Part shown: piece by piece, positions 28,101-35,742 of the stretch
Position numbering within the stretch: the first letter of the stretch is position 1
Layout of the letters: each line of letters begins with the position of its first letter
Assembly (NCBI RefSeq): GCF_000423925.1
Contig: NZ_AUIX01000026.1
Coordinates: 25,141 to 89,140 of the forward strand
Length of the DNA stretch: 64,000 nt
Reading direction: 5' to 3'
DNA from: Butyrivibrio sp. VCD2006
Lineage (GTDB): Bacteria; Bacillota; Clostridia; Lachnospirales; Lachnospiraceae
Notes under the pieces: model-generated
Told to the model about the DNA's origin: nothing
What the model saw: the letters and a program-made list of their open reading frames with translations, nothing else
Database searches by the model: none
Program-made: the position numbers and the translations under genes

Positions 28101-29480
28101 GTTCAGGGTGCAGCCTTTCGCCTCGCCGTCGATTGCGTAACCGACATCGCCCGTCGCGCCGTTCTTTGTGACGTTGTTTGCCAGATCGACGGTGTTTCCG
28201 CCTTTTATTACAGTCGCTGTGCCCGTGACCGTTGCGGGGTTTGCCGCCTTGCTGACCGTTACGGTTACGTCCACATTTTCTACAGTCTTATAGCTAGACG
28301 AAGTCGGTGTAAAGTTCGCCTTGAATGTAGCAGCCGGGGTAACGACATTGCCCACGCTCTGCGTGCTGTCCGCCCATGCCCAGGTTCCCGGCGTGTTGCC
28401 TTCCGGATTCTTCCCTTCCAGAGAGACATTCGCCAGGGTCTGGCCGTAGGTCGCGGTCAGGCCTGTGGGAGCGTTTGCGGTCGGATCAGCCTGGGCGATG
28501 GTGTACTCCACGCTTGCGGTCGCGCCGCCTACTGTGATGCTGGCCTTGTAATCGCCCGCATCTTTGGGTGCAGTCTGCGCGGCCGTTCCGTAGCTTCCGT
28601 CGGTCTTTTTCTGGTACTGGATCTTCGCATCGCCCTGGATGCTGTTGGTATCGGTGGTGGTCGCGCCGTATGCGGTCGCCCCGTCATAGGTGCCGCCATT
28701 GGCTGAGATGGTCAGGGTTGCGACGTGGTCGCCAGCCCCTGCACTGCTCTCAGGAAGATTACACCCCGCCGCCGTGCACTTCGCCGTGATGGTCGCACCG
28801 CTGGCAGTGTAGGTGAAGCTGTGGGTGTGAGCTAATTCCCATTTAGCCCAATATTCCTTGTTGCCTGTATCTGTAGTCGAAATTGAAGTTACTGCATTTC
28901 CTGTTAAACCTGAATTATCAAACCAACCTTTAAATTCATTACCATCCTTTGTAATATCAGTGGACGTTGGCAAAGTAGCACCCATTTCCTGTACATAGCT
29001 GGTAACATTTTTCCCTTCACTAATCGTTCCGTCGTTTGTATGAAGCGTTACGGAATAGGTTGCGAGTTCAGTTACTGAAAGAGTCATTTCAAATTTAAAA
29101 TTGAACCCATTGCCTCCAGTAGTTGTTAAGGTAAATGACGATGAACCTAAGTCGCTTATCGTTCCAGTCATTTTTGTATTATCAATGGTAAGATTTGTTC
29201 CCTGGCTAATACTTGATGAAGTTATGTTGGCAAAATTAAAACCTCCTGTCAGGTCTTTAAGCGTACATTCAACAGGTAATGAGCTATATCTTAAAGTAGC
29301 ATTTCTGTTAACTGGTGTATGACCACCTGAATTTGTAATAGTCGAAGTACCTGTACACACGATCTTTGCAGCCCCAGTATATGGGTTATCCGCATACGCC
29401 GTCAGACTCATCCCAGGCGCCAATCCCAGCACCAGCGCGAGGGTGAGCAGGATGCTCAAAAGTCGTTTCTTCATTTTCAT
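25158..29480 (-). CDS. Large secreted repeat protein, mosaic composition
   Basis: 1440 residues from ATG at 29480 (AAAGGAGA ten bases before it; the longer frame to 29543 has no binding site). Signal peptide ends at AYA, residues 1-30. Then follow a small domain, an InlB-type beta-grasp repeat (about 140-205: LHTNDGTISEG, FKGWFDN, YWAKWE), a run of MBG/Ig-like modules (about 225-930) with repeated phrases such as PTAKTLTYTGTAQ and DAGTYNVWYMVEGD, further beta-grasp-like units (930-1100), and a C-terminal Big2 Ig-like domain (SVSLTKGSSKKVKATI...VYAQNGLAKKVQVTV). No sorting signal or membrane anchor is seen, so it is secreted or held non-covalently. The middle and the signal peptide region are visibly GC-richer than the rest. 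Confidence 0.88.
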   Translation of the reverse strand: MKMKKRLLSILLTLALVLGLAPGMSLTAYADNPYTGAAKIVCTGTSTITNSGGHTPVNRNATLRYSSLPVECTLKDLTGGFNFANITSSSISQGTNLTIDNTKMTGTISDLGSSSFTLTTTGGNGFNFKFEMTLSVTELATYSVTLHTNDGTISEGKNVTSYVQEMGATLPTSTDITKDGNEFKGWFDNSGLTGNAVTSISTTDTGNKEYWAKWELAHTHSFTYTASGATITAKCTAAGCNLPESSAGAGDHVATLTISANGGTYDGATAYGATTTDTNSIQGDAKIQYQKKTDGSYGTAAQTAPKDAGDYKASITVGGATASVEYTIAQADPTANAPTGLTATYGQTLANVSLEGKNPEGNTPGTWAWADSTQSVGNVVTPAATFKANFTPTSSSYKTVENVDVTVTVSKAANPATVTGTATVIKGGNTVDLANNVTKNGATGDVGYAIDGEAKGCTLNGSVLTSGNTTGTVTVNVTVAADSNYEALAATPITVTINDKGTQTITAADVTVTYGDADKKVNASVTDPAQGGGAISYAVKDGSADYIDVNATTGALTIKKVPADGKAYVVVTAAETAAYAQATKEVTVTINKAAPTVTAPTAKTLTYTGTAQELVNAGSATGGTMQYAIGKDDKTAPTDGWKTSIPTATEAGTYYVWYKVVGDANHNDTQAAKITVTISKATVTAPTIASKTYTGEAQTATVTASTLYSVTTNNGGTNVGSYNVVLTLTDPANYKWTDSTEAAKTLKFNITKATAPTVTVPTLTAVTYDPAKTLADISLPDGWVWVTSSTVPTVGDSGYEAALTVDDANYDYTNVQGYSASTHKMTRTVSLTVNKAAATVTTAPTAKTLSYTGSAQKLVNVGTASGGTMQYALGTSTEATGAYTTSIPEATDAGTYNVWYMVEGDKNHIDSEPACITVSIAPIQSYEVIYKVVGGTWSDGSTEEKTDIVQSGSKPTNVPTDMKALEGYTGGAWDTDPDKTTITEAKTFIYSFTAKNTVSAVVTFKVVNGSWDDGTTADRTVPLTAYEGTALYLKDADIPKVGNKPNDNFAAGTWDTTPNTEAEITADMTYTYTYAATSPTNAGEIDTKVDKKEDTPETTVEGLTEDVVLGVVTDAERTAINNGASAIMSLQITNIDQSVNNSDKQLMEKAAVENRKNAKVGMFLDFSMILQVGNLGSRKVTELNGKSIMVEVTVPENLQAPPGVNRTFFLMSIHNNIAKIHGRSRTNKIPATLTDFSTYAIVYADDLTQPEGFNTSIRIKQKDGKLSISWDKVEGVKKVEVYATYCGNNYPNKAVKTTTGNSVNIKKLNGKKINFKKNMKLYLVAYDSNGNKIGKSICAHFAGKDHKKYTNVKSIELSENSVSLTKGSSKKVKATIKLDDKKKKRIGDDHASKFRFRSTIAGIATVDKNGNITGVSAGTCYVYVYAQNGLAKKVQVTVTE

Positions 29481-29690
29481 AAACAATCTGTCTCCTTTCG
29501 CATTCACGGCTGTTATGGCCGCCGCTGACCATGATGTACACACAAAAACCGTCTGATCCGGCAGGGCGCTATACCCCCGTCAGATCAGACGGTTATCCAT
29601 CACGAATGTTGTATTCAGTTTCATGCGCCCCGCAAGACGCAAAAAGGGCGCAGTTAGCTCGTGCTCTGCTCTGCTCTGCTCTGCTCTAAG
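29481..29690 (-). promoter_or_regulatory. GC-rich structured leader of the surface protein
   Basis: Two inverted repeats lie in the untranslated leader: CCGTCTGATC with GATCAGACGG (29553-29596), followed on the minus strand by TTTTT, and TGCGCCC with GGGCGCA near 29622-29652. The first resembles an attenuator hairpin. No known riboswitch class is recognised. Composition matches the signal-peptide end of the gene rather than the AT-rich flank beyond 29700. Confidence 0.45.
29663..29687. repeat. Five copies of the pentanucleotide GCTCT
   Basis: GCTCT occurs five times without interruption, about 185 bases upstream of the surface protein start. Short repeats of this kind can change copy number by slippage. 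Confidence 0.9.
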
Positions 29691-29963
29691 GAGCGTAGGT
29701 CTATTCCGCATGGCTTTCAAGTACTTTTCCTTCAAAATTATCCCCTCATATCAATCAAATAATCATTTCACAAATAATTATACATTTTATAATCTAAAAA
29801 ATGTGTTAAGCATTACGAAAAATAGTATAACAATCATATTACATCGTCATATTGTTTTGTCTCTTGCATTTATGATTGTCATCTTATTTTTAATATTGTA
29901 TTATTCCATTTGTTCAAAAGGCCATATATGGTGTCAGGGAGTATCTCCCGCATTTTCCACAGA

Positions 29964-29992
29964 TTGTTTGTGCAAGCGATGTAGGATATAAT
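29964..29992 (+). promoter_or_regulatory. Probable promoter of the Rpn-type pseudogene
   Basis: TTGTTT and TATAAT with 17 bases between, about 85 bases before the pseudogene start. The rest of 29690-30076 is AT-rich and holds no other feature that I can support. Confidence 0.55.
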
Positions 29993-30076
29993 TATAGTGA
30001 CCACACAGTTAAGTTTTATTCTATTTTTCTGCCTTATATGGTCTTTCAAACAGAAAACCATACAAGGAGGATATAA

Positions 30077-30477
30077 TTGAAAGAAGTAGCTATTCACCAA
30101 AAGTACAAGAACTCAGTTTTCAGAATGTTGTTCAACAATAAGAAGGAGCTGCTTTCATTTTGGAAGAAGCCGTTAAAAGTGCTGTAGCTGAATGTATAAC
30201 CGAAGGTATCCTGGCTGACTTCCTATCTAAAAACCGAGCGGAGGTGATTCGTGTGAGCGTATTGGAATACAATGAAGAACTTCATTTGAAAAATGTGTAT
30301 CAGGATGGATATGATGACTGCGCTGCTCAGAAAGATGCTATTATTCTTGAAAAGGATGCTGTTATAGCTGAAAAAGATAATGCTTTAGCAAAAAAGGACC
30401 TGGCTTTAGCTGAGTTGAATGACAAAATATCAAAACTTGAAGCTCTATTGGCTGATCTTACCAGTAAAGATAATTAA
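30077..30477 (+). pseudogene. Rpn/PD-(D/E)XK transposase-like nuclease, internally deleted
   Basis: AAGGAGG lies seven bases before a TTG that opens a frame reading KEVAIHQKYKNSVFRMLF then NNKKELLSFW, which is the N terminus of Rpn-family recombination-promoting nucleases. The frame stops soon after. In another frame from about 30160 the sequence continues LEEAVKSAVAECITEGILAD, then FLSKNRAEVIRVSVLEYNEE, the C-terminal part of the same family, and a coiled-coil tail of EKDAVIAEKD-like repeats. The catalytic core of roughly 150 residues between them is missing. So an internal deletion with frameshift has removed the nuclease. The promoter and terminator are still present. Confidence 0.82.
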
Positions 30478-30502
30478 GCATCTATCATATAAAAATGTTG
30501 GA

Positions 30503-30538
30503 GGGGCTGTCGCATTAGTGCGACCGCCCCATTTTTTT
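30503..30538 (+). terminator. Terminator after the Rpn pseudogene
   Basis: GGGGCTGTCGCA pairs with TGCGACCGCCCC (one mismatch), followed by ATTTTTTT. Confidence 0.9.
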
Positions 30539-30581
30539 ACCTGTTAATTATTTATTTCAATTAATAAAACTTAAAGTTCCT

Positions 30582-30854
30582 TTATGCACCGCCGGCAACA
30601 GCCTTTAGTGCTTCAAATTCTGATTCAAATACTCCTCCCATTTTCTCGAGTTCATCCCAGTTGTACCAGGACCCGGAAAGCTGAATGCCATTAATGGAAA
30701 CATCTGTAACCACCACCATGAAAGGTTTGTGATTTATTACAATATAAGCAGTCCTGTTCATACCAAGAGGCGCCACAAAAACATGCCCTGTATCAATCAG
30801 GTGATTAATCTGATCCAATGTGAGATTTTTGGTTAATGGCATTGTCCTTATCAT
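30582..30854 (-). CDS. Small hypothetical protein, 90 residues
   Basis: Begins MIRTMPLTKNLTLDQINHLI; CGGAGTGG lies before the ATG. It appears to be a compact alpha/beta protein (VFVAPLGMNRTAYIVI, FMVVVTDVSINGIQLSG) with no signal peptide or membrane helix. I do not recognise the family. Isolated between a terminator and yggS. Confidence 0.6.
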   Translation of the reverse strand: MIRTMPLTKNLTLDQINHLIDTGHVFVAPLGMNRTAYIVINHKPFMVVVTDVSINGIQLSGSWYNWDELEKMGGVFESEFEALKAVAGGA

Positions 30855-31004
30855 CAGACCACTCCGAGAAAAATAGACTTATACGTACCTTACTCTTATT
30901 CTAAAGTTCATCGCTTCTATTATCAATAAAATGATTATGAAAAATTGGTAAACTGTTGTTATATCATTATTCCATGACCCACAATGTCATACCGGCTCTG
31001 CTTT

Positions 31005-31700
31005 TCACTTATTGTAATTTCTCTCACCAAATATTCCTGTTCCCACTCTGACAAAGGTCGCTCCTTCTTCAACAGCAACCTCATAGTCTCCGGTCATTCC
31101 CATTGATAGTGTGTCCAGTTTTGTTCCTTGTATGTTTTCAGCCTTAAGACTCTCAAGGAGTTCACGAAGCCCCCTGAAATACACCCTGTTTGATTCCGGA
31201 TCATCAGTGTAGGGAGCTATTGTCATAAGTCCTCTTACTCTCACATGGGGAAACTTTGCTATGGTTCTTACAAATTCAGGGGTCTCCTCGGGAGTAAGTC
31301 CGAATTTGGTATCCTCTCCCGCCATGTTTACTTCACATAAGACGTCCATCACAAGATCGTTCTTTGCTGCCTGTTTCTCAATTTCTTCAGCAAGAGAAAG
31401 CTTGTCGCAGGAATGGATCATGTCGACTTTTCCCGGAAGATATTTCACCTTATTAGTCTGCAGATGACCTATCATATGCCAGTGAAGCGGCTCCTTTATT
31501 TCTTCTGTCTTATCCCTTATCTCCTGTACCTTATTCTCACCAAAAACAGTAATTCCGCAGTCCATCGCCTCTCTGATGTCAGAAACCGGCTTTGTCTTAC
31601 TAACAGCGATGAGGGTCACCTCACTTCTATCTCTCCCTGCTCTGTCGCAGGCTGCCTGTATTCTTTTCTCAACTACTTTTAAATTCTCACTAATACTCAT
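31005..31700 (-). CDS. yggS: YggS-family pyridoxal phosphate homeostasis protein
   Basis: 231 residues from MSISENLKVV, with AGGAGGAGCA directly before the ATG. The longer frame to 31844 only translates a CCCTCATCCG repeat and is rejected. Family motifs: VTLIAVSKTK (the PLP-binding Lys), FGENKVQEIRDK, WHMIGHLQTNK, VNMAGEDTKFGL, LMTIAPYTDD, LSMGMTGDYEVAVEEGATFVRVGTGIFG. It binds PLP without enzymatic activity and balances vitamin B6 and amino acid pools. It follows the Nudix gene, separated by the repeat. Confidence 0.95.
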   Translation of the reverse strand: MSISENLKVVEKRIQAACDRAGRDRSEVTLIAVSKTKPVSDIREAMDCGITVFGENKVQEIRDKTEEIKEPLHWHMIGHLQTNKVKYLPGKVDMIHSCDKLSLAEEIEKQAAKNDLVMDVLCEVNMAGEDTKFGLTPEETPEFVRTIAKFPHVRVRGLMTIAPYTDDPESNRVYFRGLRELLESLKAENIQGTKLDTLSMGMTGDYEVAVEEGATFVRVGTGIFGERNYNK

Positions 31701-31721
31701 TGCTCCTCCTAATCTTCTCAT

Positions 31722-31826
31722 CCCCTCATCCGTCAGCTTCGCTGACACCTGTCTTCGCTCCGCTTCGGTCCGCGCAAAGCCAACGTCCACCCGGACGTTG
31801 TGCGCCCCCCAAAGGGGGGGAAGGCT
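31722..31826. repeat. CCCTCATCCG repeat, copy 2, with an internal insert
   Basis: CCCCTCATCCG and hairpin TCAGCTTCGCTGA are followed by about 50 extra bases containing their own palindromes (CAACGTCCACCCGGACGTTG), then the usual CCCCCC...GGGGGGG-AAGGC end. It fills the gap between the Nudix gene and yggS. Confidence 0.8.
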
Positions 31827-31827
31827 T

Positions 31828-32433
31828 TTAATGTAGGAACGCAAAGGGTTCTTCGTCGTGTATAAAATGCTGAAGCTGATAAGCTGCTAGTATTGCCACA
31901 TGCTCTTCCTTCAAAATACGCTTAGCCTCGGCTCTGTCAACAAGCACAACCTGAATCTCCTCACTGAGTTCCTGGTACTTATCTGTAATCTCCCCATCTG
32001 CATATCCAAATACCATGGCAACAGATTCGTCCGACATTCCAACCGATGAAAATCTCGGGAGCTCATACATGGAATCCACATCAAGAGGATGGAAAACCAA
32101 TCCTGTTTCCTCGTGCAGTTCCCTTACTGCTGCTTCATGATAGTCCTCACCGGGTTCGCAAAGTCCTGCCGGAAACTCATAAATATATGTATTTATGGGA
32201 TATCTGTACTGCCTTACCATCACGACCTTATCATGCTTTTCACCGCAAAGTGCATAAATAGAAACTCCATCAGCTACATTTTTCCCTGTGGTGATCATAA
32301 GGTCTTCCTTAGTCTTGCAGCGTGATGCCACAAAATAATTGGACTTATGTCCTTTATCATTTTCTCCCTTTACATGGAACAGATTTACAAACTTATTCTC
32401 TGTAAGCTGTTCAACTGAATTAATAGTTGCCAT
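31828..32433 (-). CDS. Nudix hydrolase, ADP-ribose pyrophosphatase-like
   Basis: 201 residues. The Nudix box is present (GLCEPGEDYHEAAVRELHEE then TG). The upstream segment MVRQYRYPINTYIYEFPAGL is typical of NudF/ADP-ribose pyrophosphatases, which cleave ADP-ribose to AMP and ribose 5-phosphate. An N-terminal extension of about 35 residues (VEQLTENKFVNLFHV) fits the same group. Its last codons meet the end of the repeat at 31826. Substrate is inferred. Confidence 0.88.
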   Translation of the reverse strand: MATINSVEQLTENKFVNLFHVKGENDKGHKSNYFVASRCKTKEDLMITTGKNVADGVSIYALCGEKHDKVVMVRQYRYPINTYIYEFPAGLCEPGEDYHEAAVRELHEETGLVFHPLDVDSMYELPRFSSVGMSDESVAMVFGYADGEITDKYQELSEEIQVVLVDRAEAKRILKEEHVAILAAYQLQHFIHDEEPFAFLH

Positions 32434-32640
32434 TAGTAACAGTTTCCTTTCTTCAATGTTCTAAAAGTAAATTTTTATATTCCAAAAATCCCTCGAACAA
32501 ATATCTCTATGCCTATTGACGAGAACCTAAGAAATCCTCGGATTAAGGGCAAAAAATGCCACGAAGTAATGAACATTCCAGACATATTTTTAACCATATG
32601 GGAATATGTTACATCATTTTCGCGGCACTGGCAAAACAAC

Positions 32641-34308
32641 TTATGAAAGTATTACCATATTTTTTCCTATTTCTTTTGCTTTATACAGATTATCATCAGC
32701 CTGCTTTAATACATCCGTATCTCCCTTACCTGTAGCAACACCGAGGCTTAAAGTAACTACAGTGTTTTCTCCAAACTCCCAGCCCTGCTGCTCCATTGTA
32801 TGCCTGAGTCTTTCAGCAAGTCTCTCAGCGTAAGGTACAGCCTTCTGGTCAAGAAGTATTACAAATTCTTCGCCGCCATACCTGTAACAGTGTACATCCG
32901 GAGTGGTTTCCTTCTGCATAAGCTGTCCAAGCCTCCAAAGTACAATGTCTCCATTTTGATGGCCATAGGTATCATTTATCTGCTTGAAATCATCGATATC
33001 GATCATAACGACACCGTAGAGTGCCTTTTTCTTTTTAGCCCTTGCCAGAGCATAATTGAAAATCCTTCTGTTAAAGAGTCCTGTCAGCTCATCGAACCGG
33101 CTATTCAAAAGAATGATAACTAGAATAATTATGATTACAGCAACTACCAAAATAGAAAAAAGAATTATCTGAGTACGCCTAACAACCTGTCTGTCAAGCA
33201 GCTCATTCTTCGCCATTTCAGCTTTAGAATCAGTAACGGTTGCATCAATAACATTGGCATAGGCAATATTCTGATAGTTAAAAAGCTTCGTATACAGCCT
33301 GTTCAAAATTGGCATCAGGGTTTCTTTTACTGTTTCACTTGTGGGCGGATAGTCCTTCTGAATTTTCAAAAGAGTACTAAGCTCTGCTTTTTCATAGCCA
33401 TTTTCTTCGCACAGCTTCATGAATTCATCAAGGAATCCGGCTACTTCCAGCTCCTTTTCTTCGCTCTTTCCGGCACTTTTTTCAGAAGTGTCATTGAATA
33501 TCTGCCCGGCTGACAAGTAGCATTTTGCCTGGTAATAAGGAACTATAAGATCCCTTAACATGATCTGCCTGTAGACATCCGTCGTAAACATCTTATGCCC
33601 TTCCCACTTATCAAGCTTTTCCTGACATTCATCAAATCGTCCGGTCTCAACATATACTCTTGCGAGCCAGGCATCATTGATAGCAGTATATGCCTCTTCA
33701 AATACTCCGGTATTTGACATATCAATCAGCTCCTGTGACTTTAGGAGATACTTTTCGGCACTACTGTAGTCCTCATCAGTAATCGCAACCATCCCAAGCA
33801 TACGAAAAGCATAGCTTCTTATCTGAAGATCCTCTATATCATCAAAAGCTTCTACCCTTTGTGCATGTTCTATCATGTTCTTAGCAGAATCGCCTGTGTA
33901 ATTGTTCAGGAAAAAGTTGGCCAGATCGAGATAAATGTTTACCGTATAGTCTTTATCATCACTTCTTTCAAGATAATAAAGAGCATATCCAAGATACCGG
34001 TAATAGGCCATTGTCTCGCCTTTTTGCATGTAAATAAGGCTTGCCCTCTCATATAGTCTGCCCTTATCTTCATTGAAAAATTGTTTGGAATCTATGAGAT
34101 TATTAATAGACTCCAGCTCATCATCCAGTGTATCCCAGCTAAATAAAAGATCTTCGCTTATAAGGCTTACAACCTTTTCGTGATTTGCCTTCTTTTCAAA
34201 ATAAATATTTACATAGTAAAGAAACTGCGAAAGAAATATCGCAGCCAGAAATGCAACAATGCCAATGATCAGTTTTAGTGCGGCCTTTCTTTTCATTCCT
34301 GCCTTCAA
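32641..34308 (-). CDS. Diguanylate cyclase with extracellular TPR-like sensor
   Basis: 555 residues. One membrane helix at about 10-32, a long helical region of TPR-like units (about 50-340, for example RLYERASLIYMQKGETMAYY, IRSYAFRMLGMVAITDEDYS), a second helix (about 375-400) and a GGDEF domain with motif GGEEF at 478-482 and DIDDFKQINDTYGH. The active site looks complete. The TPR part lies between the two helices and so probably outside the cell, as a sensor. About 207 bases without other features separate it from the Nudix gene. Confidence 0.9.
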   Translation of the reverse strand: MKAGMKRKAALKLIIGIVAFLAAIFLSQFLYYVNIYFEKKANHEKVVSLISEDLLFSWDTLDDELESINNLIDSKQFFNEDKGRLYERASLIYMQKGETMAYYRYLGYALYYLERSDDKDYTVNIYLDLANFFLNNYTGDSAKNMIEHAQRVEAFDDIEDLQIRSYAFRMLGMVAITDEDYSSAEKYLLKSQELIDMSNTGVFEEAYTAINDAWLARVYVETGRFDECQEKLDKWEGHKMFTTDVYRQIMLRDLIVPYYQAKCYLSAGQIFNDTSEKSAGKSEEKELEVAGFLDEFMKLCEENGYEKAELSTLLKIQKDYPPTSETVKETLMPILNRLYTKLFNYQNIAYANVIDATVTDSKAEMAKNELLDRQVVRRTQIILFSILVVAVIIIILVIILLNSRFDELTGLFNRRIFNYALARAKKKKALYGVVMIDIDDFKQINDTYGHQNGDIVLWRLGQLMQKETTPDVHCYRYGGEEFVILLDQKAVPYAERLAERLRHTMEQQGWEFGENTVVTLSLGVATGKGDTDVLKQADDNLYKAKEIGKNMVILS

Positions 34309-34404
34309 AATGTAAACGAGTCAAATCACTCCGTATCTGTTGATATTATAAGCAATAATTATTAAAATTCCGTAGATTATTTATATAATTTTTAAAAAGT
34401 ATCA

Positions 34405-34434
34405 TTCTCAGCTGACAGATCAAAAGTGTATAAT
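34405..34434 (+). promoter_or_regulatory. Candidate promoter placing +1 at the CDF start codon
   Basis: A consensus TATAAT at 34429-34434 ends six bases before the ATG of the CDF gene; a weak TTCTCA lies 18 bases upstream. No ribosome binding site fits before the ATG, so the transcript may be leaderless. Confidence 0.4.
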
Positions 34435-34440
34435 ATACAC

Positions 34441-35550
34441 ATGAACGAAAATAATAATCTTGTAAGAAACAACAAAATAATAGAGACCTCAATTATCGGT
34501 ATCGCGGTTAATATTGTACTTGTAATCATAAAGACAATCTTCGGTATGATAGCAGGTTCAATTGCCATTCTTCTCGATGCCCTAAATAACCTCACCGACG
34601 TAGTCAGTTCTGTGGTTACCATCATCGGTCTTAAGATGTCATCCAAAAAGCCCGATGAAGACCACCCCATGGGGCATGGACGAATCGAGTATATAAGCGC
34701 AGTTGTCGTAGCAATTATTATAATTTACGCCGGAGTTACCGCCTGTATAGAGTCCGTGAAAAAGATTCTTCACCCGACAGTCACTGTTTATACCGCATAC
34801 ACAATTGTTATGCTCATCATAACGATAATCACAAAATGTCTGCTTGGACGTTTTGTCAAAAACCGTGGAAAAGAGTTTGGTTCCCCTGCTCTCGTCGCAT
34901 CGGGACAGGATGCAATGAATGACAGTCTGATATCTGTGGCAGTTCTCTTTTCAGCGATTGTTGCACTAATATTTGGCATTCAGCTGGATGCCTACATAGG
35001 TTTGATTATCGCTTTTTGTATCATAAATGCAGGGCTTGAGCTTCTTGTGGATGATATGAAGGATATTCTCGGACGTCGTGCAGACAGAGCTCTTGCTGAC
35101 AGGATAAAGGAATTCGTCTCAGGTTATGACAATGTTTTGGATGTACATGATCTTGTACTTCACAACTATGGTCCTGAGCGCTTCATCGGATCTGTAGTGA
35201 TTGATGTTGACAGCAATCTGACTGCCAATGAAATCTATAATGTCACACATCTGATCAAAGATGACGTTCTTGATCAGTTTGACGTTATCTTAAGTGCCAT
35301 TGGTATATGTGCCATAAACGCTGAAAACCTTGGTATGCGAGATGAGATCATCCGCCGCATCGAGCACATTGACGGAATCCTCCAGGTGCATGGAATACAC
35401 ATTGATACAGAGGATAAGCTTATAGATCTTGACATCATAACAAGCTTCGATACGCCATACCCTGATGCCATCATCGATCATGCAATGATGCATCTGACCG
35501 AGAGCTACCCCGACTACAAAATAGATATTCATTTGGATAATGATGTATAA
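34441..35550 (+). CDS. Cation diffusion facilitator, probably manganese-type (paralogue A)
   Basis: 369 residues from MNENNNLV; the frame can extend five codons to a GTG but without support. Six membrane helices, then the family loop HPMGHGRIEYISA and a cytoplasmic C-terminal region longer than usual with two ferredoxin-like folds. Metal site residues read NxxxD in helix 2 (NNLTD) and DxxxD in helix 5 (DAMND), unlike the His-containing zinc site of YiiP, which suggests manganese or iron (inference). It exports divalent metal by proton exchange. A paralogue of the gene at 41995. Confidence 0.9.
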   Translation: MNENNNLVRNNKIIETSIIGIAVNIVLVIIKTIFGMIAGSIAILLDALNNLTDVVSSVVTIIGLKMSSKKPDEDHPMGHGRIEYISAVVVAIIIIYAGVTACIESVKKILHPTVTVYTAYTIVMLIITIITKCLLGRFVKNRGKEFGSPALVASGQDAMNDSLISVAVLFSAIVALIFGIQLDAYIGLIIAFCIINAGLELLVDDMKDILGRRADRALADRIKEFVSGYDNVLDVHDLVLHNYGPERFIGSVVIDVDSNLTANEIYNVTHLIKDDVLDQFDVILSAIGICAINAENLGMRDEIIRRIEHIDGILQVHGIHIDTEDKLIDLDIITSFDTPYPDAIIDHAMMHLTESYPDYKIDIHLDNDV

Positions 35551-35581
35551 ATTGGTAAAATGACAAGATGATAAAATGACG

Positions 35582-35672
35582 CCGGGGCACGTTATATATG
35601 TTAATTCAGGCTCATTAAGCTTCGCTTACAATCTCCTGATTTAGCATATATAAGGTGCCCCGGCTGGTTTTT
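35582..35672. terminator. Long imperfect palindrome with terminator end
   Basis: About 90 bases fold back almost completely: GCCGGGGCAC with GTGCCCCGGC outside, TTATATATG with CATATATAA and TCAGG with CCTGA inside, and TAAGC with GCTTA at the tip. TTTTTT follows on the plus strand, so it can end the CDF transcript; size and symmetry also fit a small mobile palindrome. Confidence 0.75.
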
Positions 35673-35742
35673 TATTAATCCTGGAAAATTCAAACAAACA
35701 ATTATGAATTTCAGTTACGAAGTAATCTCGAAGTTTCTGACA

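Noticed and set aside
26757..28706. A 649-codon plus-strand frame opposite the surface protein
   Set aside because: It lies within the GC-rich block, has no ribosome binding site, gives Arg/Gly/Val/Cys-rich low-complexity protein, and mirrors the repeats of the minus-strand gene with its signal peptide and known domains.
31701..31844. N-terminal extension of YggS
   Set aside because: It is translation of a CCCTCATCCG repeat; a strong AGGAGG and the family start point to 31700.
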